Below are positions 16,956-25,837 of a DNA stretch of 64,000 nt, piece by piece (the stretch's first letter is position 1; every line of letters starts with the position of its first letter). The notes beneath the pieces were generated by a model that saw only the letters and a program-made list of their open reading frames with translations, had not been told where the DNA came from and did not search any database. The translations under genes were made by a program, and so were the position numbers. Origin of the DNA: GYS-P2D sp964522505 (GTDB taxonomy: Bacteria; Bacteroidota; Bacteroidia; Chitinophagales; Saprospiraceae); contig CAZFWJ010000001.1 of NCBI GenBank assembly GCA_964522505.1, positions 1 through 64,000 of the forward strand, in the 5' to 3' direction.

Positions 16956-17879
16956 ATGAAAAAGAACATCCTTTCTCTATTGGCAACATTGACTATCCTC
17001 GTCTTCTTTGGATGCGACGAAAAAGTACAATATCAGACTGTAGAGGCCTCTATGGCAAGTGAGGCTCCTGCAACACCTCGCTCAAAGGAGTTTGATGACT
17101 ATTGGTACAATGGCACTGGAGAAATCAGCAGCTATGAACTTAAGCAAGAGCGTTATGGACAACGCCGAGAAGGTGATGTAGTACTGGTCTTTGTCACAGA
17201 GCCATTCTCTCAAAAAAAGCAGGTCAAACTTGACCGTCCTCAATCAGCAGGAAACGACAATGTATCAGTTCTCAAGCTTAATCACATCCGCAAGTTTAAT
17301 ACTGGAATCTATGACTACTCCATTATCACATCTACGTTTACACCAGTAGAGTTGGATCAGCATCCACTTACATTCAAGTCCACAACAAGCTCTCAAGAGT
17401 GGTGCGGTCATAGCTATACTCAACTCAACCTGGAGGGTAGTAAGTACCGGTTGCAGGAGTTCTCCTATTTTGAGTCAGAAGGAGACAAGGACTCTAAAAT
17501 GAATGCGGCAATACTGGAGGATGACTTGTTTTCCAGAATTAGAATCACTGGAGGACTCCCCGAAGGTGATGTCACTATTATTCCATCCACGATATATAGC
17601 AGGTTTGCCCATGTACCAATGGAGCCTACCATTGCCACGATCACCAAGTCGATGAGTGATGGCGTCATCCTATACGACGTGAGTTATAAGAATATCAATC
17701 GCAAGCTAAGCATTGATGTTGAGTCTGAGTTTCCTTATAAGATCCTAGCTTGGAAAGAAGACACTGGCAATGGCAGGATCACCACTGCAACGCTACGCAA
17801 GTCCATCAATTCTCCATACTGGTCAAAAAATGGTAACGAGGATGAAAGGTTGAGGGATGAGCTGGGTTTAAGTAAGTAA
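16956..17879 (+). CDS. Conserved lipoprotein of unknown function
   Basis: A 307-residue predicted lipoprotein with a clear lipobox (LVFFGC, Cys20). After the anchor comes FDDYWYNGTGEISSYELKQ, a pattern I associate with a conserved Bacteroidota family that lacks an assigned function and is sometimes misnamed in databases. The rest is beta-rich with no visible catalytic motif. The start is ATG at 16956. It ends 5 nt from the stop of the convergent secreted-protein gene. Confidence 0.7.
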   Translation: MKKNILSLLATLTILVFFGCDEKVQYQTVEASMASEAPATPRSKEFDDYWYNGTGEISSYELKQERYGQRREGDVVLVFVTEPFSQKKQVKLDRPQSAGNDNVSVLKLNHIRKFNTGIYDYSIITSTFTPVELDQHPLTFKSTTSSQEWCGHSYTQLNLEGSKYRLQEFSYFESEGDKDSKMNAAILEDDLFSRIRITGGLPEGDVTIIPSTIYSRFAHVPMEPTIATITKSMSDGVILYDVSYKNINRKLSIDVESEFPYKILAWKEDTGNGRITTATLRKSINSPYWSKNGNEDERLRDELGLSK

Positions 17880-17884
17880 AAAAT

Positions 17885-19030
17885 TCAGTCAGTGAAATCG
17901 TAGCATGTAAATTCAAAGTAATCCTCTGATAACTCCCACTGTTCTTCATCAAATAAACAGATACCCTGATCAGAGAAAAATCTAAAATATCCCTTGTGTC
18001 TCTCGGGAACTCTGACTTCATGTAGGATCTTCAGATTATCATCTAAGACCATTAAATGAGGGTTTTTATAGGCATCATCCCAGGAATTATATATCGGATA
18101 TGGTGCATAGACATTGCGATAATATATATTGCTATGTTGATTATAATCTATTTCAGCATAGAATCCCGTCTTTGCGTTGAATTTAAATTCTTCAACTTCT
18201 GAATTTTTCTTGACTCGATTAGACAATGCTGGAAAATTACTTTTGATATGTTTTGAGCGAGAAGATTTAGTCTTCCTTTTGTTATTGACAACAGGAACCT
18301 CATAGATATACAGATCATGTCGGTTAGGAATGGAGATCACGAGCTCCTTAGTATTCCTATTATAGGTAGCATGTGTATAGAAGTTAGCATTACTCGTCCC
18401 GTAGTACTTATTATTTAAAATTGAGGCACGGTCTTTCAATATCCAGTCACTTTCTCTGGTATCTAAATTTAAGTGATAAATATCGCTATTGACCGTATAC
18501 TCGAAACTACCTCCCGCTGTAGAAGAGAATAAATTGCTGTGACCATCACTATAAATTTGTCCACCAAAAACTTCAGGAACACCATTGATATCAAAATCCG
18601 AAATAAACTGTTGTTTATATTCAATTTGCTTCAATTTCTGCCCATCTGGATTAAAATAATGTACTAACCCTGCCATTGAAAAAACGACTATGCTTAGGTC
18701 ATCTAAAATATGGAACATTGTGCTTGAGGTTCTTATCCCATTTGGACCATGTAAGTCAAAACTGTACTCTTTTATGTGCTTGAAAGTTAGGCTCTCATCC
18801 AACTTGAACTGATGAATGATATCCTGTCCTACCATTTTTAGATATAAGTAACCCTCTCCTCCATTCTTTACAAATTGTAGGCATCTGATAAAGGCACCAT
18901 GTACAAGTTTGTTTTCCACTTTTAGTGTGGTAATTTTTTTAGCACTTTCAATGTCATTTTGAGCACTCATTTTAAATCCAGAAGCTGAAAGAAATATAAG
19001 AGCGAGAAATCGGAAAATGTGTTTTTTCAT
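17885..19030 (-). CDS. Secreted beta-propeller-like protein, possibly DUF4221
   Basis: 381 residues with a signal peptide (FLALIFLSASGFKMSAQ, cleaved near residue 24). The mature part is rich in aromatic beta-strand repeats (YLYLKMVG, VHYFNPDG, LYIYEVPVV, LMVLDDNLKILHEV), which suggests a beta-propeller. It resembles the DUF4221 family of Bacteroidota; this is by eye and not certain. The start is ATG at 19030. No partner gene is obvious. Confidence 0.6.
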   Translation of the reverse strand: MKKHIFRFLALIFLSASGFKMSAQNDIESAKKITTLKVENKLVHGAFIRCLQFVKNGGEGYLYLKMVGQDIIHQFKLDESLTFKHIKEYSFDLHGPNGIRTSSTMFHILDDLSIVVFSMAGLVHYFNPDGQKLKQIEYKQQFISDFDINGVPEVFGGQIYSDGHSNLFSSTAGGSFEYTVNSDIYHLNLDTRESDWILKDRASILNNKYYGTSNANFYTHATYNRNTKELVISIPNRHDLYIYEVPVVNNKRKTKSSRSKHIKSNFPALSNRVKKNSEVEEFKFNAKTGFYAEIDYNQHSNIYYRNVYAPYPIYNSWDDAYKNPHLMVLDDNLKILHEVRVPERHKGYFRFFSDQGICLFDEEQWELSEDYFEFTCYDFTD

Positions 19031-19128
19031 TGAGCAGATATTATCAGTATTTATAGAATGACACTATAAATCTATAATAAAAAGAATCTGCCCAGTTTAA
19101 AATATATAGTTACAATTTATTCCTATTT

Positions 19129-20178
19129 CTACTTAAAGGACCAATCATAATCACTGATCTCCGTTAAGGATACTTTCAAGAGATCAATACAATCTCTGAC
19201 ATCCTGCTTATGCGTCATCTCGATATGCTGATGCAAGTACCGGCACGGTATTGAGATGCCGCCAGAGATTGATCCGCCATTGGCATGTCTTTGGATCGCG
19301 GCAGTGTCTGTTCCGCCCGCAGGCAGTATCTCGAGTTGACTCTTGATCTTATGTTTAGATGCTAACTCCTTCATGAAGTTGACCATTCTGTAATCACATA
19401 TAGTCCCTCCGTCGAGCACCTTAATTGCAGCTCCTTTGCCGAGTGAAGTGATCACTTCATGCGGTTGGCTGTTGGGCATGTCACAAGCCAGTGTTACGTC
19501 TAAGTTTATTCCAAAGTCTGGATTCACTCCAGAGGCTACAGCTGTTGCTCCCCTAAGTCCTACTTCTTCTTGTACAGTGAACACACCATAAACATCATAT
19601 GGGCATTCTGTTTTAGCCAGTTCTTTGAGCGCTTCGATCAATATAAAGACAGACACTCTGTTGTCAAGAGACTTAGCATTGACGCAATCTCCCATCTCTA
19701 TCAACTCACTTATACGAGTGATAGGATCACCAATATTCACGATCTTCTCGACTTCCTCTTTGCTATATCCGGTATCTATGAAGAAGTCAGTTACCTCAGG
19801 CATTTTCTTGCGCTCTTCAGGCTTCATGATATGGATAGGCTTGGTACCCATAACTCCGATGATGTCCTTCTTCCCGTGTATGATAACCCTCTGGGCAGTC
19901 AGAGTCTTTGGATCAAACCCCCCTAAGGGGTGAAATCTGATAAATCCATCGTCATCGATAAATGTGGTTATAAAACTGATCTCATCCATATGAGCCGCAA
20001 CCAAAACCTTCTTGTCCTCCTTGCCTTTCTTGAGTGCAATGACATTTCCCATGGCATCAAGCGAAATAGAGTCAACAAAGGGTTCAATCTCTTTAATGAT
20101 TTTTTCTCGCACCCTCTGTTCATAACCAGGAGCGCCGGCTACCGCACATATTTCTGCTAACAACTTAGTGTCTATCAT
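19129..20178 (-). CDS. M42-family dinuclear metallo-aminopeptidase
   Basis: A cytosolic aminopeptidase of the M42 family (FrvX/TET type), which often forms large tetrahedral particles that degrade peptides. Metal and catalytic residues are visible in AAHMDEIS, SLDNRVSVF, VQEEVGLRGA, and NLDVTLACD, with the final His region in YLHQHIEMTHKQD. The GGTDTAAIQRHANGG block is also typical. The length of 349 residues is normal. The start is ATG at 20178, and it reads away from the flippase-like gene. Confidence 0.92.
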   Translation of the reverse strand: MIDTKLLAEICAVAGAPGYEQRVREKIIKEIEPFVDSISLDAMGNVIALKKGKEDKKVLVAAHMDEISFITTFIDDDGFIRFHPLGGFDPKTLTAQRVIIHGKKDIIGVMGTKPIHIMKPEERKKMPEVTDFFIDTGYSKEEVEKIVNIGDPITRISELIEMGDCVNAKSLDNRVSVFILIEALKELAKTECPYDVYGVFTVQEEVGLRGATAVASGVNPDFGINLDVTLACDMPNSQPHEVITSLGKGAAIKVLDGGTICDYRMVNFMKELASKHKIKSQLEILPAGGTDTAAIQRHANGGSISGGISIPCRYLHQHIEMTHKQDVRDCIDLLKVSLTEISDYDWSFK

Positions 20179-20277
20179 ATCTTCATTCGTTATTAGCGCT
20201 AAGATTATAATTAATTCATGAATAAGTAGTTATCAAGTCTCAGTAGTTTAGCCACTGATCATCTACAACTATATCCA

Positions 20278-21741
20278 CTGTCACTTATCAAACAACTAGC
20301 AGGCGATACTATTATCTACGGCATAGGCCAGATAGTACCTCGAGTGCTGCATTTGATTGTCTTAACGACCTACTTGACTAATCGAGTGCATCGCACCGAT
20401 TATGCTGCCTATTTAGATCTATATGCCTACACAGCAGTATTAATTGTGCTGTTCTCGTACCGAATGGATACTGCGTTGTTTCGATTTGGTAAGAATAAAG
20501 AAGACCTTCCAAAAGTCTATGGTACGGCAATCATCCCGATATTCTTGAGTGGCCTGGCCATTGTAGTCTTAGGTTTTAGTTTTAGTGAGCACATCGCTAC
20601 CTGGCTCACCTATCCCGATAAAACCTATTACATAGAGTGGTTCTGTCTAATAATAGCTTTCGATGTGGTCAACTTGATACCCTTTGCTAAGTTGAGGCTT
20701 GAAAGCAGGGCCAAACTCTTCGTGCTCTATAAGTTAATCAATGTCATTTTGACCGTCATCCTTGTGTTACTCTTTATTGAGACGGACCTCTTGGACTTTA
20801 TTATTCGGTTATTCCCAAATGCCACAAGTGACATAGACTACGTCTTCTTATCTAATCTCATAGCAAGTGCATTGATATTTTGCTTGCTTTTGATTTTTCA
20901 CTTTCCCAGACAAATAAAGGTAGATATCAATCTATGGCGCAAGATGGCTCTGTATGGTGCTCCGCTCGTTATTGTTGGTGTTGCAGCAAATATTAATCAG
21001 TATTTCGCCGTACCCCTTCAAAAATACTTCCTTGGCGCCGAGACTCTAGCAAACAAAGATCAAGCTGCCGTATACGGAGCAGTACAAAAGATTGCCGCCC
21101 TACTAGCTCTGTTTACCACCGCATTTAACTATGCAGCAGAACCTTTTTTCTTTCGCAATTCGGGTAGAAGCGATGCTCGTGATCTCTATGGTCAGGTTGC
21201 GCTCTATTTCGTCATCAGCGCTGGTATTGCAAGTGTAACCATCTATGGCTTAGTGGACATCTTTCAGCTTGTCATCGGAGAGCGGTTCAGAGAAAATCTC
21301 TTCTTGATCCCAATCTTGTTGATGTCATACATGTTCCTCGGACTCTATTATAATGTATCAATCTGGTACAAGCTCGCTGATCAGACGATCTATGGAGCCA
21401 TGATTTCGTCAGTAGGAACCGTTATCACACTTGTCGGGAGCTTTATACTCCTTCCAATCTTTGGGGTGACATCATCTGCATGGCTTTCACTCCTATGTTA
21501 TGTTACTATGGTGCTCCTTGCTTGGGCTATTGGCAGGAAAAAATATCCTATCAATTATCCAGTACGACGAATATCTACCTACCTCTTAGCCACATCAATA
21601 GTATTGGCTATTTGTTGGCTGGTACAGAGCTATACCAATATTCCTCTGCTTTACGGGGGTCTAATTCTCCTGACTTATTGTGGTGTGATCTGGTGGCTTG
21701 AAAAGGATCGACTAACGGCATTATTGAAAAAGGCTGCCTAG
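20278..21741 (+). CDS. Polysaccharide flippase-like membrane protein (MOP superfamily)
   Basis: About 12 membrane segments; resembles the Wzx/oligosaccharide flippases that move lipid-linked sugars across the inner membrane. The first ATG/GTG/TTG start is GTG at 20344, but the conserved N-terminal segment IKQLAGDTIIYGIGQIVPR lies upstream in frame. The frame stays open to a stop at 20227. The best-placed start is a CTG at 20278, giving MSLIKQLAGDT and about 487 residues. A rare CTG start, an unseen alternative, or a sequence difference could explain this. No polysaccharide gene cluster is adjacent. Confidence 0.78.
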   Translation: MSLIKQLAGDTIIYGIGQIVPRVLHLIVLTTYLTNRVHRTDYAAYLDLYAYTAVLIVLFSYRMDTALFRFGKNKEDLPKVYGTAIIPIFLSGLAIVVLGFSFSEHIATWLTYPDKTYYIEWFCLIIAFDVVNLIPFAKLRLESRAKLFVLYKLINVILTVILVLLFIETDLLDFIIRLFPNATSDIDYVFLSNLIASALIFCLLLIFHFPRQIKVDINLWRKMALYGAPLVIVGVAANINQYFAVPLQKYFLGAETLANKDQAAVYGAVQKIAALLALFTTAFNYAAEPFFFRNSGRSDARDLYGQVALYFVISAGIASVTIYGLVDIFQLVIGERFRENLFLIPILLMSYMFLGLYYNVSIWYKLADQTIYGAMISSVGTVITLVGSFILLPIFGVTSSAWLSLLCYVTMVLLAWAIGRKKYPINYPVRRISTYLLATSIVLAICWLVQSYTNIPLLYGGLILLTYCGVIWWLEKDRLTALLKKAA

Positions 21742-21745
21742 CTTA

Positions 21746-21910
21746 CTAATAGAAATAAGTGCTCAAGTGGTCAATGATCTTCACTCGATTTTTAAGACCA
21801 TAGAACAATAGAGCCACTGCAAGTATGATCAAAAAGGCCCTCATGTTTTTGAATGCGCTCTGGTTCTTCTCTCGTGCTGTTTTAAACTTCTTTCTACCTG
21901 TATAGGACAT
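21746..21910 (-). CDS. 54-residue membrane protein downstream of ribA
   Basis: A short ORF read directly on the minus strand, ATG at 21908-21910 and TAG at 21746-21748. It has a basic N-terminus (MSYTGRKKFKTAREKNQ), one membrane segment (FLIILAVALLFYGL), and a tail KNRVKIIDHLSTYFY. It begins 4 nt after the ribA stop, so it is probably the last gene of the GGGPS-rsgA-ribA operon. Its tail is 4 nt from the convergent flippase gene. The function is unknown. Confidence 0.6.
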   Translation of the reverse strand: MSYTGRKKFKTAREKNQSAFKNMRAFLIILAVALLFYGLKNRVKIIDHLSTYFY

Positions 21911-21914
21911 ATGA

Positions 21915-22529
21915 TCATTTCAGATTTAATATATGTCCCATTGAGTCCGCCTTCGTCTTCAAGTATGATCTATTGACATTGTTTGGTTCTATCTCAAGTG
22001 GTATGCGATCAACTACTTCAATGCCGCTGTTATCGAGTTTATTAATCTTATCAGGGTTATTGGTCAACAGTTTGATCTTGGAGATATCGAAGCTTTTCAG
22101 GATATCTGCGGCTATTGTATAGTTGCGATAATCTGCCTCAAAACCTAAGACTTCATTAGCTTCGATGGTATCTAAGCCCTGCTCCTGATGGCGATATGCC
22201 TTGATCTTATTGATGATTCCGATGCCTCGTCCCTCTTGGCGCAGGTAGATTAATATTCCCTTGTGTTCATGGATGACCTTCATGCTCTGTAGTAGCTGTT
22301 CGCCACAGTCACACTTCTGGCTGTGAAAAATGTCACCCGTCAAGCATTCGCTATGTACTCTGGTAACAACAGCATCTGTTGCGTCCATGTCCGGATGTCT
22401 CAGTGAGAGGTGCGGCATTGGATCACCATCTTTGTCAGCAAAAGCTGAAAGTATCAATTCTCCCCATTCTGTAGGAAGCAACGTTTCAGCTTGATTTACG
22501 ATCTGATTGTTTTCGTTAGACTCCATCAT
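21915..22529 (-). CDS. ribA: GTP cyclohydrolase II (riboflavin synthesis)
   Basis: Opens the GTP ring in the first step of riboflavin synthesis. The zinc motif CxxxxxxxxxxCxC is present (VHSECLTGDIFHSQKCDCG), followed by the catalytic RQEGRGIGIINKIKAY. At 204 residues it is a stand-alone RibA without the RibB domain found in many bacterial fusions. The start is ATG at 22529, immediately after the rsgA stop, so it is translationally linked to rsgA. Confidence 0.94.
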   Translation of the reverse strand: MMESNENNQIVNQAETLLPTEWGELILSAFADKDGDPMPHLSLRHPDMDATDAVVTRVHSECLTGDIFHSQKCDCGEQLLQSMKVIHEHKGILIYLRQEGRGIGIINKIKAYRHQEQGLDTIEANEVLGFEADYRNYTIAADILKSFDISKIKLLTNNPDKINKLDNSGIEVVDRIPLEIEPNNVNRSYLKTKADSMGHILNLK

Positions 22530-23474
22530 CTAATAATCTGTAATACGCTCCCAGTAATTTTGGTTCTCGATTTCATCAACTATTTGAAGATAGTTTTCAT
22601 AGCGCAAGGTACTTATGTTTCCTGATTCAAGGGCTTCTTTAACTGCACATTTCGGTTCATTACGATGCGTGCAGTCGCTGAACTTACAGTCCTTAGAGTA
22701 ACTGAATAATTCTCTGAAGTTGTGTGCAATATCCATCACCTCGAGATGATTAAAGGCAAGGCTTTTAATTCCTGGGGTGTCTATTAGTTCAATACCACCC
22801 TCTAAATCAAACATCTCAGCAAATGTCGTAGTGTGCTGTCCCTTTCCACTATAATCCGAAAGGTCTTGAGTGCGCAAGTCAAGATTGGGTGCAAGCGCAT
22901 TTATCATTGAAGACTTCCCTACTCCAGATTGTCCAGAACATAGTGTTCTCTTTCCAGACAAGCTAGTTTGTAACTCAACTATGCCATCTCCACTAACAAT
23001 ACTTGTAGATATGATCTGATATCCAATAGGCGTATAGATGTCTCGCAGATATTCGAATATCAAGCGATCTTCTTCGTTCCACAGGTCAGCCTTATTAAAT
23101 ACAACTATGACAGGTATGTTATAGGGTTCTGTCATCAAGAGAAATCGATCTATAAATCCCTGTTTCAATTTAGGCTCTACTATAGTGACTACCAGCAAGG
23201 CTTGGTCTATATTGGCCGCCAACAAGTGCATAAAATGCTTCTTGCGAGGGGACTGCCTAACAACATAGTTTTCTCTATTCTCGATCTTTTGAATGATCGC
23301 ATATTCCCCTTCGATGGTAAAATGCACCTCATCCCCAACCCCGACAGGATTGGTTAATTTATAACCGTCGAGCTTAAATTTTCCTCTGATCAATCCGAGA
23401 TGGGAAGATCCATTAGATTGGTCTTTGATAATGTAGTGCTTGCCTGTGGATTTTGTGATGGTGCCTGTTTTCAT
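22530..23474 (-). CDS. rsgA: Ribosome small-subunit GTPase RsgA
   Basis: A circularly permuted GTPase that acts in late 30S maturation. An N-terminal OB-fold is followed by G-motifs in permuted order: NKAD (G4) comes before GQSGVGKSSMINAL (G1) and DTPGIKSLAF (G3). The C-terminal zinc site is CKFSDCTHRNEPKC. The length is 314 residues. The ATG overlaps the stop of the GGGPS-family gene by four bases (ATGA). Confidence 0.95.
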   Translation of the reverse strand: MKTGTITKSTGKHYIIKDQSNGSSHLGLIRGKFKLDGYKLTNPVGVGDEVHFTIEGEYAIIQKIENRENYVVRQSPRKKHFMHLLAANIDQALLVVTIVEPKLKQGFIDRFLLMTEPYNIPVIVVFNKADLWNEEDRLIFEYLRDIYTPIGYQIISTSIVSGDGIVELQTSLSGKRTLCSGQSGVGKSSMINALAPNLDLRTQDLSDYSGKGQHTTTFAEMFDLEGGIELIDTPGIKSLAFNHLEVMDIAHNFRELFSYSKDCKFSDCTHRNEPKCAVKEALESGNISTLRYENYLQIVDEIENQNYWERITDY

Positions 23475-24235
23475 GAACTAGCTTGTTCAGCCACAGCAGA
23501 CCTTTTTCTATTATGCTTTGCTAATTTCTCTGACAGCTGTATCAACAACAGCGGATCTTGCTCTAAAGCGTTTCCGATCACAATTAGGTCTGGAGATTCT
23601 GCGGCAACCTTGGCTAACTTGTCCACGCTGTCTATCCCCCCACCGACTATAAGAGGGATACTAATCGATGATTTTATTCGAGAGATCAAATAATTATCTA
23701 TGCTGTTCAATGCTCCGCTACCTGCCTCAAGATACACGCAGCTCATGCCGATCATCTCGGCAACAATGGCCGTATTTTCAATTGCTCGTATATCCTTAGC
23801 ATCCATAGGTAGCGAAGAAGTCATCAGACTAGTACTGCTCGGCTGACCGCCATCTACTAATATATATCCGGCAGAATTAACAGGAAGATTTAGCGCTTTG
23901 ATCTGTTGAGCATGGGTGATATGCTCTCCAATTACATACTGAAATGAGTTGCCAGAAATGATACTAGGTAGTAATATCATTTCTGCATCTGTTGATAACT
24001 GATTAGCGTGTCCCGGAAATAGTACAATCGGTTGCGGACAGGTATGCCTAATGCGTCTTAGCAAACTGTCTATGTCGACTGGAGCCGTAGTGCTCCCACC
24101 TACAAGTATCACATCTGCATGACCGCTTGCTATCACCTCGATCAAGACCGCAAGCGACTGTAGATGTTGCTTCTCAGGATCAATTAAGACCGCAAGGCTC
24201 GTCCTGCCTGGTGATATGATGTTGGCTATACTCAT
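23471..24235 (-). CDS. Geranylgeranylglyceryl phosphate synthase-family protein
   Basis: A TIM-barrel prenyltransferase of the GGGPS/PcrB family. Family features are LAVLIDPEKQ near the start, ILVGGSTT, PIVLFPGH, VYLEAGSGA, and the phosphate-binding LIVGGGIDS and IVIGNALE. Archaea use this enzyme to build ether lipids; some Bacteroidota have a homologue whose product is less clear. The open frame runs up to ATG at 24304, but homologues start close to the LIDPEK segment, so I prefer the Met at 24235 (254 residues). Its stop overlaps rsgA. Confidence 0.88.
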   Translation of the reverse strand: MSIANIISPGRTSLAVLIDPEKQHLQSLAVLIEVIASGHADVILVGGSTTAPVDIDSLLRRIRHTCPQPIVLFPGHANQLSTDAEMILLPSIISGNSFQYVIGEHITHAQQIKALNLPVNSAGYILVDGGQPSSTSLMTSSLPMDAKDIRAIENTAIVAEMIGMSCVYLEAGSGALNSIDNYLISRIKSSISIPLIVGGGIDSVDKLAKVAAESPDLIVIGNALEQDPLLLIQLSEKLAKHNRKRSAVAEQASS

Positions 24236-24346
24236 CACCATCAAAGTTAGCCATTTTATACTGCTAGAATCAGGTACAACTAAAAGTGGAGACTCAAATT
24301 GCATTTGAATCTCCCTATGACAATGTCTATATCTGTTATGTCAGAC

Positions 24347-24949
24347 TTATATAGATATGTTTTCATAAAAGACCTCTCCCAGTATAGCAACTCTGATCAC
24401 GTAATCACCTTTGTCTGCATTGCTGAAATCTATAATTTCATTTATTGAAGGCTTTTCCTCATATGTCTTTGAGTAGAGCTCTTTACCATTCCTCGTAACA
24501 GCCAATGTCACTTTCTTATTTCGTGACAATAAATTCAGATGTACTTTGTCTTTAGTTTCAGTTATGATGGTAGGCTTGTAAATCGGCTTAGCCTTCTCGA
24601 TATGCGTGATCTTTGAATTGGACATCTGTAAAAATATCTTATCAATACTCATCTCATCCTCTATAATCATAGTGTAGTTTCCTTTGGTCAAACTACTGAG
24701 ATCATAACTTTTTAATTCCTGATCTAGTGCATTGATTCTGTTATTATAAAGGACTCTACCTTGCTCATCGACTAGCTTACATGTGGCATTCTCACCATAC
24801 ATATGGGTGAAGTCTATGATTACCTTTTTCCCATATGATTTGACGTCAACATTAGCATAAACACCCGAACTGAACGAGCACATGGTCAAACAAAATAGAA
24901 TAGCAGTTAGAATAGGATAGTTCTTCATGTTAAAAAGTACCTTTTTCAT
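24347..24949 (-). CDS. Secreted protein with two beta-sandwich-like repeats
   Basis: 200 residues with a signal peptide (YPILTAILFCLTMCSFSS, cleaved near GVYA). The mature part has two similar halves, each ending with a KGNYTMIIEDE or KGDYVIRVAIL strand typical of the DUF3244 or sorting-domain style of beta-sandwich in Bacteroidota. The longest frame starts at ATG 24949; a second Met at residue 8 begins right before the hydrophobic core. The function is unknown. Confidence 0.65.
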   Translation of the reverse strand: MKKVLFNMKNYPILTAILFCLTMCSFSSGVYANVDVKSYGKKVIIDFTHMYGENATCKLVDEQGRVLYNNRINALDQELKSYDLSSLTKGNYTMIIEDEMSIDKIFLQMSNSKITHIEKAKPIYKPTIITETKDKVHLNLLSRNKKVTLAVTRNGKELYSKTYEEKPSINEIIDFSNADKGDYVIRVAILGEVFYENISI

Positions 24950-25144
24950 AATGATGATTTTAAAAAAATGACGAATAAATAAATTACGTCAGATAGTTAG
25001 GAGTTTTCATACTCGAGATTATCATCCTCTATTAGTTAGACATAGAATCAAATCTCGATACAAAATTGAGCTGTTCTCTCATTCTTCGCTTTCTATATTT
25101 AGACACATTTGTGATGCCTACTTCATATAGGATTAGGTTCGGCA

Positions 25145-25162
25145 ATACTCTTTAAAGTGTAT
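25145..25162. repeat. 18-bp imperfect palindrome
   Basis: ATACTCTTTAAAGTGTAT reads the same on both strands except for one mismatched pair. It lies in the gene-poor stretch and looks like an operator site, but no clear promoter is next to it. Confidence 0.35.
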
Positions 25163-25260
25163 GGACTTCCTAAAATTACTGGGGGTTCGGGACACTAATG
25201 TGATGATTGATAGGAGTTTGAACTCACAAAATATTGTGATGAGCAACAAGAGGAATGACC

Positions 25261-25292
25261 TAAAAGAAAAAAGACCGATATCTCTATCGATC
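25261..25292 (-). terminator. Rho-independent terminator
   Basis: On the minus strand, GATCGATA and TATCGGTC (8 bp with one G-T pair, loop GAGA; 25273-25292) are followed by TTTTTTCTTTT. It implies a leftward transcript ending here, although no gene is recognised directly upstream. Confidence 0.7.
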
Positions 25293-25385
25293 TCCTATTC
25301 ATATTTAATTGGTTTCACAACGGGGTTATGTTGTGGATTGTTTCATCTATAAGACAGCCTTTTTGCGGATGCCCCCTACGCAACA

Positions 25386-25418
25386 AAACAAAAAAGAGCC
25401 TATCTCTCGATAAGCTCT
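25386..25418 (-). terminator. Rho-independent terminator
   Basis: On the minus strand, arms 25395-25404 and 25409-25418 form a 10-position hairpin with one mismatch (loop GAGA), followed by TTTTTTGTTTTG. It lies 33 nt after the stop of a 33-codon hydrophobic ORF. Confidence 0.75.
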
Positions 25419-25450
25419 TAAGTAAGTTAGTTTTTCGCTCGTTTGATCCG

Positions 25451-25552
25451 TTATATGTCTCGTTTAGCGGATATGTTCAAACTATCGAATCTGGTTATTT
25501 GGACGAGAAGTGTTAAGAAAAGTAACCCGAGGGTAAGTGTAAGATTTAACAT
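25451..25552 (-). CDS. Candidate 33-residue hydrophobic peptide
   Basis: Minus-strand ORF with ATG at 25550-25552 and TAA at 25451-25453. It begins MLNLTLTLGLLFLTLLVQIT, a plausible membrane helix, and ends FDSLNISAKRDI with charged residues. A strong terminator lies 33 nt downstream. At this length the ORF could be chance; the terminator and hydrophobic pattern are the only support. Confidence 0.3.
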   Translation of the reverse strand: MLNLTLTLGLLFLTLLVQITRFDSLNISAKRDI

Positions 25553-25685
25553 TTTCTGATTTGATTAAGAGAGAAGGAGAACAAAAGGACTTAGAGCCGT
25601 GAAACAATCTTCATTGATCCATTCCTCACTTTTTCATTTTGAATGAGGTACGATTGAGAAATCTTCATCGTCTGTACGACTATTA

Positions 25686-25781
25686 TTATATAGGTGATCC
25701 TATTTCGGAGAACTTGACCAACACAATGTTGATTGCGACCAGAATAAGAGTTTCAACTAAGATGATTGATTCCTCTGTCAT
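25686..25781 (-). CDS. Candidate 31-residue hydrophobic peptide
   Basis: Minus-strand ORF with ATG at 25779-25781 and TAA at 25686-25688. It reads MTEESIILVETLILVAINIV and then LVKFSEIGSPI, again a single possible membrane helix. It begins 20 nt beyond the tRNA-Gln terminator. It resembles the neighbouring 33-residue ORF in size and layout but not clearly in sequence. Confidence 0.25.
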   Translation of the reverse strand: MTEESIILVETLILVAINIVLVKFSEIGSPI

Positions 25782-25800
25782 CTTAAAGAATGAGTTTATG

Positions 25801-25837
25801 CAAAAAAAGCCCTCTCAATCTTGCGACTGAGAGGGCT
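25801..25837 (-). terminator. Rho-independent terminator of tRNA-Gln
   Basis: A 10-bp perfect hairpin (25808-25817 with 25828-25837) is followed on the minus strand by TTTTTTT, seven nt beyond the 3' end of tRNA-Gln. It is a strong terminator. Confidence 0.88.

Noticed and set aside
25161..25830. Three plus-strand open frames of about 63 codons in the gene-poor stretch
   Set aside because: They cross terminator hairpins and show neither a signal, a domain, nor an acceptable start context.
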